The notes below the pieces were generated by a model. That model was not told the origin of the DNA. It saw only the letters and a program-made list of their open reading frames with translations, and did no database searches. Made by a program: the position numbers and the translations under genes. A stretch of DNA of 18,067 nt, from contig CAMWKC010000011.1 of the NCBI GenBank assembly GCA_947174735.1, positions 1 to 18,067 of the forward strand, given 5' to 3'. This DNA comes from an uncultured Porphyromonadaceae bacterium (GTDB taxonomy: Bacteria; Bacteroidota; Bacteroidia; Bacteroidales; Muribaculaceae). This document shows, piece by piece, positions 13,661-18,067 of the stretch; position 1 is the first letter of the stretch; every line of letters begins with the position of its first letter.

Positions 13661-16600
13661 TCACTGCATATCGGGATGATTGGCCATAAATTCTTCACCA
13701 AGACGGCGGCTACGCTGACGGTCGAGTTTTTTGAAATTTTCGTATTTCTCGAGTTCAGCCGTTGAACCGCCCTCGCTTACATAGAATTCTATAGCATGGT
13801 AAAGCATCGAGTCTACAAGATGTTCGTCATCAGTGCGTGCGGCATAGTCGGAGGCCGACAGCCCTGACAGTTCGTTAGCTATCTCAGCATAACGGGCTAT
13901 TTCCGCGGCGTATGCCTTGAGGGTGGCTTCATCTAGCGAAGTACCTGCTTCTATATAGTCTCCGCCGCCACCGTTGCCATAGAGCCGTTCATAATTGTTA
14001 CGGAGTTCCTGAGCGGTAAAGCCGTAGGATTGTAACAGAGCATCTACCTTTTTACTGTCACCGCCATACTGAGTATAAAGAGTTACGAAACGGTCAAACT
14101 GATAAGGTATCATGCGGCTTTCATTAGTAAGCGAAGGATTAATAAACGACATAGCCACATTTCTATGATAGGCCAGATAAGGTGCGTAACGTTCCATCAG
14201 GGCCCACAGCATATCGAGACCGCGTTCGGTAAGTTCTTTGTTATTAAGACGGCTCTGGTCACCGAGTTCACAGTATATTTGTGCTACAGTAGTACCGACA
14301 CTGAGTGCGTAAGGTGCTACCTTCTGTGACAGGCGCTGACCTAAGAGATCCACTACCTCGAGAGCTTTCTTATACTCGGTCTGCGCAGCGGCAGGATCGA
14401 GTTCGCGCATTGTATCACCTTCGTATATCAGTTCGCTTGCCAAGTCTACCATAGAAGAGCGTGTGGTGATAAGCATACGGCGTGCGGTCTCATCGAAGTA
14501 AGGTACATGCTCACCATCTGCTATGTCGGCGCCGCCCCAGCGATATTTCTTGGTTATCACATCGTATGCACGGTCGGTACGCGATGCCATACCACTCTGC
14601 ATAGTAGGTACAAGCTGCAGTGCCATACCTGTAGAGCGCAGATACGGAGTAAGACCGAGATGATATTCCTCGCCTACAGTTGAAGCCCAGTATATAGGCC
14701 GTTTCCAGCCTTCGGCGGCATTGGTAGCGATAATATCGAGCATCAGAAGCTCACCAAGACTCAGATAACCCTTGCTGCGGAATGAACGTGTATCGCGCAG
14801 ATTGATAGTTATATCATCTACTATACGTGCGGTGTCTCCGGGTGCTACCAGACCGCGTTCTATAACTGTCGCACGATCCACAGGTATGCGGACCACACTG
14901 CTTGGCAAGGCCGGATAACCCTGGGTATCACGTCCGTAACCCTCGTAAGCAAGGCTTATGGCTTTGAGTAGATCGACAGGAGCATTTTCGCGGGGCAGTA
15001 CGGTGACGTCAGCTCGTCCGTAAGCATAATCTGCCGGAGTAGCTGTCAGATCGACTGCCGGAGCATCGTATGCCTGCATAAGAAGCTGATTGGCGTACCA
15101 GTCAGAGTTGAGATAACTCAGATTAATGATGCGTACGTCAGGACGCACACCTTCGACTTCCTGCGCATACCAAAGAGGGAAAGTATCGTTGTCGCCATTG
15201 CAGAACACTATGGCGTTAGGTTCGAGACTTTCGAGATAATTGGCTGCGAAGTCGCGGGCGGCATAACGGCCTGAACGGTCGTGGTCATCCCATGTCTGGC
15301 TGACCATCTGAGCCGGTATGATAAGTCCGATTATAGAGGCTACGATAGCACAGTAACGTGACTTGGAAGCTATAGCGGCAGGTTCGTCGACAACAGCAGG
15401 CGACTGCAGAGGTTCTTCCTCCTGCTTTTGCTTATCAGCTTTTATACGCGCGTCATCCTTACGGCTGGCCAGCATCAGTAGCAGACGCCAGAGTGCCGGT
15501 ACACCGAGACCTATCCATATAGCAAAGGCATAGAATGAGCCTGCGAAGGCATAGTCACGTTCGCGCGGCTGGTTGGGCGGCTGATTCAGATAGAGCACAA
15601 TGGCAATACCTGTCATGAAGAATAGGAAGAATACCACCCAGAACTGTTCGATACCGCGGCGTCCGGCAAATGACTGCCATACAAGACCTATCAGACCTAA
15701 TATCAGAGGCAGCATATAATAGACGTTATGACCCTTATTGTTCTTGCCGAGGTCATCGGGCAGCAGGCTTTGGTCGCCAAGACGTGAATTGTCTATAAAA
15801 GGAAGACCTGAAATCCAGTTACCGGCGTCAAGTTCGCCGAACTGATTGTTGATATCGTTCTGACGTCCGGCAAAGTTCCACATGAAGTAACGCAGATACA
15901 TGTGGTTAAGCTGGTAATTGAAGAAGTAAGCCAAGTTCTGTGCGAACGAAGGCTTATAGGCTATCTTCTGCCGGTAATTGAGAGTACCGGTCATTTCATT
16001 ATAGTACGGCTCTGAATTGGTATCAAGTTCCGGTATGCGGTCTCCGTCAGTATCAAGAACTGTCAGAGTTACCATCTGGTCGGGCATGGTATCCAGATTA
16101 ACCCACATGGCATAATAATCCCGGTGAAGACGGCTGTAAATACGTGGGAAAAGCATATTGAGCTCCGGATTCATGCGAGGCTCAGGCTTATAGTCACGCT
16201 TCACATAGTAGTCATCACGCTTCTGTCCGAGAGCATGGTTCGAGGCACGTTCGCTTTCGGTAAGGAAATTATACTCTGACTTTGGTTCGGCACCCTTGAC
16301 ACCCTTTACATACAGAGCTTTTCCGGGTTCTATAACCGAGGAGTAGTAAGGTGTCGTCAATATCACCGGACTGCCGTCATCGCGTACAGCTAAAGTATCG
16401 CGCATATAGCCATCGATACGCTTCATCGGAGATGAGTTAAGAGTCTCGCCGTACAGCAACGGATTTTCGCCGTATTGCTCGCGGTTAAGGTAAGAGGCAA
16501 GATCGAATACGTTGTCAGGAGCGTTCTGATTCATGGGGGTGTTGGCTGACGAACGTATCAGTATAAGAGCGTAGCTCGAATAGCCGACGAATATGACAGC

Positions 16601-17644
16601 CATACTCCACATCACTACCGTCATAACACGCACAGGCAGCGGACGGCTCCACGGACCGAACAGCCATATAGCAAGAGCGACAAGTAGCAGAATGCCGATC
16701 CATGCACCGTTGCCTATAAAGAATACGCCTGACAGAGCTGTAGCGACAAGGAAAGAGACACTTATCATAGGTGCCGATTTCTCGCGGTACAGTTCGTAGA
16801 TGGCCCACGCAAAGGCTACGGCCATGGTGAAAGCGTATATCAAGGCACCGCTGTTGAAGCCCATGCCCATGCTGTTGACAAACAGCAGTTCAAATCGCTG
16901 AGCCACCTTGATAAAGCCGGGTACAAGTCCGTAGAGTACAAAGAATATTATGACGAACGATACGAATAGTGCTATCAGTGACTTCACAAGATTCATATCG
17001 TTCCATTTACGGTAAGCGAATACTAATACAATAGCCGGAATACAAAGCAGGTTGAGCAGGTGCACAGCCACGCTGACACCTATGATGTAGGCTATCAGTA
17101 TAAGATAACGGTCGGAATGAGGTTCATCTGCACGGTTTTCCCATTTTAATATCAGCCAGAACACTAAGGCTGTACAGAAAGATGAGAAGGCATATACCTC
17201 ACCTTCAACAGCCGAGAACCAGAATGTATCGCTCCAGCAGTAAGCCAGTGAGCCTACAAGACCGGCACCCATAATAGTTACATATTGCTGTACTGAAATC
17301 TCTTTTTTCTGCCCTTCTTTTACTACAAGACGCCGTGTCAGATGGGTAATAGTCCAAAAAAGCAACAATATAGTCAAGGCACTCAGCAGACCGCTCATAG
17401 CATTTACCATGACCGATATGTGAGCGGCATCGGGAGCGAAATTAGCAAAGAAGCGGGCCGTCAGCATAAAAATAGGGTTGCCCGGCGGGTGGCCTACTTC
17501 AAGTTTGTCGGCCTGGATTATAAACTCGCCGCAGTCCCAATAGGAAGCGGTCGGCTCAAGAGTCAGCCAGTAAGTGATTAGTGCCACGACAAACACAAAC
17601 CATCCGCCGACATTGTTTATGAGCTGATAGCGTTTGGATATCAT
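13661..17644 (-). CDS. DUF2723/GT117 protein O-mannosyltransferase-like integral membrane protein
   Basis: 1327 residues from the ATG at 17644; an in-frame TTG at 17674 is an unlikely start because homologues, as I recall them, begin close to MISKRYQLINN. The N-terminus is a GT-C-like membrane domain (about 15-385) opening with a transmembrane helix and EPTASYWDCGEF, whose acidic pair D37/E40 lies where GT-C enzymes carry their catalytic acidic motif, then EVGHPPGNP. A hydrophilic stretch (about 386-630) is followed by four more membrane segments (about 637-780), then a long soluble C-terminal region (about 785-1327) with NGDNDTFPLWYAQE (G817 onward). The family (PF11028) includes human TMEM260, a protein O-mannosyltransferase, and is grouped as CAZy GT117. 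By analogy it may transfer sugar from a lipid carrier to exported proteins; this is inference. First gene of the operon; its stop overlaps the GTG of the alternative deacetylase start. Confidence 0.85.
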   Translation of the reverse strand: MISKRYQLINNVGGWFVFVVALITYWLTLEPTASYWDCGEFIIQADKLEVGHPPGNPIFMLTARFFANFAPDAAHISVMVNAMSGLLSALTILLLFWTITHLTRRLVVKEGQKKEISVQQYVTIMGAGLVGSLAYCWSDTFWFSAVEGEVYAFSSFCTALVFWLILKWENRADEPHSDRYLILIAYIIGVSVAVHLLNLLCIPAIVLVFAYRKWNDMNLVKSLIALFVSFVIIFFVLYGLVPGFIKVAQRFELLFVNSMGMGFNSGALIYAFTMAVAFAWAIYELYREKSAPMISVSFLVATALSGVFFIGNGAWIGILLLVALAIWLFGPWSRPLPVRVMTVVMWSMAVIFVGYSSYALILIRSSANTPMNQNAPDNVFDLASYLNREQYGENPLLYGETLNSSPMKRIDGYMRDTLAVRDDGSPVILTTPYYSSVIEPGKALYVKGVKGAEPKSEYNFLTESERASNHALGQKRDDYYVKRDYKPEPRMNPELNMLFPRIYSRLHRDYYAMWVNLDTMPDQMVTLTVLDTDGDRIPELDTNSEPYYNEMTGTLNYRQKIAYKPSFAQNLAYFFNYQLNHMYLRYFMWNFAGRQNDINNQFGELDAGNWISGLPFIDNSRLGDQSLLPDDLGKNNKGHNVYYMLPLILGLIGLVWQSFAGRRGIEQFWVVFFLFFMTGIAIVLYLNQPPNQPRERDYAFAGSFYAFAIWIGLGVPALWRLLLMLASRKDDARIKADKQKQEEEPLQSPAVVDEPAAIASKSRYCAIVASIIGLIIPAQMVSQTWDDHDRSGRYAARDFAANYLESLEPNAIVFCNGDNDTFPLWYAQEVEGVRPDVRIINLSYLNSDWYANQLLMQAYDAPAVDLTATPADYAYGRADVTVLPRENAPVDLLKAISLAYEGYGRDTQGYPALPSSVVRIPVDRATVIERGLVAPGDTARIVDDITINLRDTRSFRSKGYLSLGELLMLDIIATNAAEGWKRPIYWASTVGEEYHLGLTPYLRSTGMALQLVPTMQSGMASRTDRAYDVITKKYRWGGADIADGEHVPYFDETARRMLITTRSSMVDLASELIYEGDTMRELDPAAAQTEYKKALEVVDLLGQRLSQKVAPYALSVGTTVAQIYCELGDQSRLNNKELTERGLDMLWALMERYAPYLAYHRNVAMSFINPSLTNESRMIPYQFDRFVTLYTQYGGDSKKVDALLQSYGFTAQELRNNYERLYGNGGGGDYIEAGTSLDEATLKAYAAEIARYAEIANELSGLSASDYAARTDDEHLVDSMLYHAIEFYVSEGGSTAELEKYENFKKLDRQRSRRLGEEFMANHPDMQ

Positions 17645-17663
17645 CAGAGAGTAATGAAAAACA

Positions 17664-17747
17664 TTAAATAGCAAAAACCTTGCGCTCCCGGCAGTCTGCG
17701 GCCGTCTTAATAACTCCTAACCGCTCACGACAGAACACGCAAGACAT
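17664..17747 (-). other. Possible 27-codon leader ORF upstream of the DUF2723 gene
   Basis: An ATG at 17747, only a few bases from the predicted transcription start, opens a 27-residue frame (MSCVFCRERLGVIKTAADCR, then ERKVFAI) ending in TAATG. The embedded ATG (17664) starts MFFITL and stops as TGATG, whose ATG (17644) is the main gene's start. The leader can also pair with itself: CTTGCG (minus strand, 17743-17738) with CGCAAG (17684-17679), and GCGG (17724-17721) with CCGC (17701-17698). The start chain could be chance; coding is unproven. Confidence 0.25.
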
Positions 17748-17756
17748 AATAGACTG

Positions 17757-17787
17757 CAAAGTTAGCTATTTTCCTTCAATGCCACAA
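17757..17787 (-). promoter_or_regulatory. Bacteroidota-type promoter of the seven-gene operon
   Basis: On the minus strand, TTG (17785-17787) is followed after exactly 20 nt by TAACTTTG (17757-17764), a full match to TAnnTTTG. Predicted transcription starts near 17750, giving a leader of about 105 nt to the DUF2723 ATG at 17644. It is the only such match I found ahead of the operon; the internal gaps (10823-10850 and 12968-13022) show none. Confidence 0.75.
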
Positions 17788-17828
17788 CCTTTATTTTCTT
17801 ACCTTATCTCTCTGAGCTTACTTTGTAT

Positions 17829-18067
17829 TTACTTAGTCTGCACTTCAATTTTCCAATCGCGCAGAGTACGTGTGCGCTGTGAGAATATCGCCCCAATACG
17901 TATTACTTCCCTGTCGCCTGCCTCGTAGGGTATCGTATAACCTTTATCTTCTATCTGACGCAGAGCCTTCTTAGCTGTACCGCGTACTTTCAGTTCGATG
18001 ATATAGACATAGCGCGGTGTCTCGACAAGCACGTCTATGCGTCCTGAAGAAGTACGCATCTCTGTCT
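17829..18067 (-). CDS. PD-(D/E)XK nuclease domain protein, C-terminal fragment (AAA-ATPase/DUF1703 type), runs off the window
   Basis: The frame is open to the right edge; the codons ahead of the internal Met read T-E, so the true start is outside. The visible 78 residues hold the core of a PD-(D/E)XK nuclease fold: RIDVLVET (Asp), YIIELKV (E-x-K), then ALRQIEDKGY (Gln and helix), and IRIGAIFSQRTRTLRDWKIE. This arrangement is typical of the DUF1703 (PD-(D/E)XK nuclease superfamily 9) region at the end of Bacteroidales proteins whose N-terminal part is an AAA-ATPase-like domain, often present in many copies per genome. Role unknown; defence or mobile-element links have been suggested for the wider superfamily, but nothing here tests that. 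No terminator hairpin is seen after the stop. Confidence 0.75.
   Translation of the reverse strand, partial: TEMRTSSGRIDVLVETPRYVYIIELKVRGTAKKALRQIEDKGYTIPYEAGDREVIRIGAIFSQRTRTLRDWKIEVQTK

Noticed and set aside
17645..17674. Upstream TTG start adding 10 residues to the DUF2723 protein
   Set aside because: TTG is a rare start and lies in the leader. The ATG at 17644 gives an N-terminus consistent with the family, immediately ahead of the first membrane helix.

Overview
The window looks like chromosomal DNA of a member of the Bacteroidales, most likely a gut Muribaculaceae-type organism (inference). Four signs point there. Secreted proteins end in type IX secretion (T9SS) type-A-like sorting tails. 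There are Omp28-related proteins, a DUF2723/GT117 membrane protein and a DUF4271 protein. Two Bacteroidota-type promoters (TTG, 20 nt, TAnnTTTG) can be read directly. Start codons generally lack strong Shine-Dalgarno sequences. I see no tRNA, rRNA, CRISPR, insertion sequence or prophage signal.

Left part (1-6250), cell-surface proteins. A 5'-truncated modular secreted protein is coupled (TAATG) to an Omp28-related protein with a CxxC thioredoxin-like site. A second Omp28-related paralogue faces it on the minus strand. The two convergent genes meet in a perfect 94-bp palindrome (4093-4186) that contains both stop codons and acts as, or contains, a bidirectional terminator. The minus-strand paralogue has its own promoter.

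Middle and right part (6268-17787), one long minus-strand operon. A single promoter (17757-17787) and a single clear terminator (6268-6299) bracket seven genes. In transcription order they are: a DUF2723/GT117 protein O-mannosyltransferase-like membrane protein, a NodB-type polysaccharide deacetylase, an extended-SDR epimerase/dehydratase, a DUF4271 membrane protein, uroporphyrinogen-III synthase (hemD), a receiver-plus-PPDK_N (PEP-synthase-like) protein lacking the usual C-terminal catalytic domains, and a coiled-coil protein. Four of the six junctions overlap or nearly abut. The operon combines envelope or glycosylation functions with a putative signalling or phosphotransfer protein.

Right edge: the C-terminal end of a PD-(D/E)XK nuclease-like protein of the AAA-ATPase/DUF1703 type runs off the window.

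The points most worth a second look are the 94-bp palindrome, the receiver/PPDK_N protein with its unassigned C-terminal domain and coiled-coil partner, the chained mini-ORFs in the operon leader, and candidate O-glycosylation motifs in proteins encoded near the GT117 gene. No gap between genes exceeds about 185 bases.
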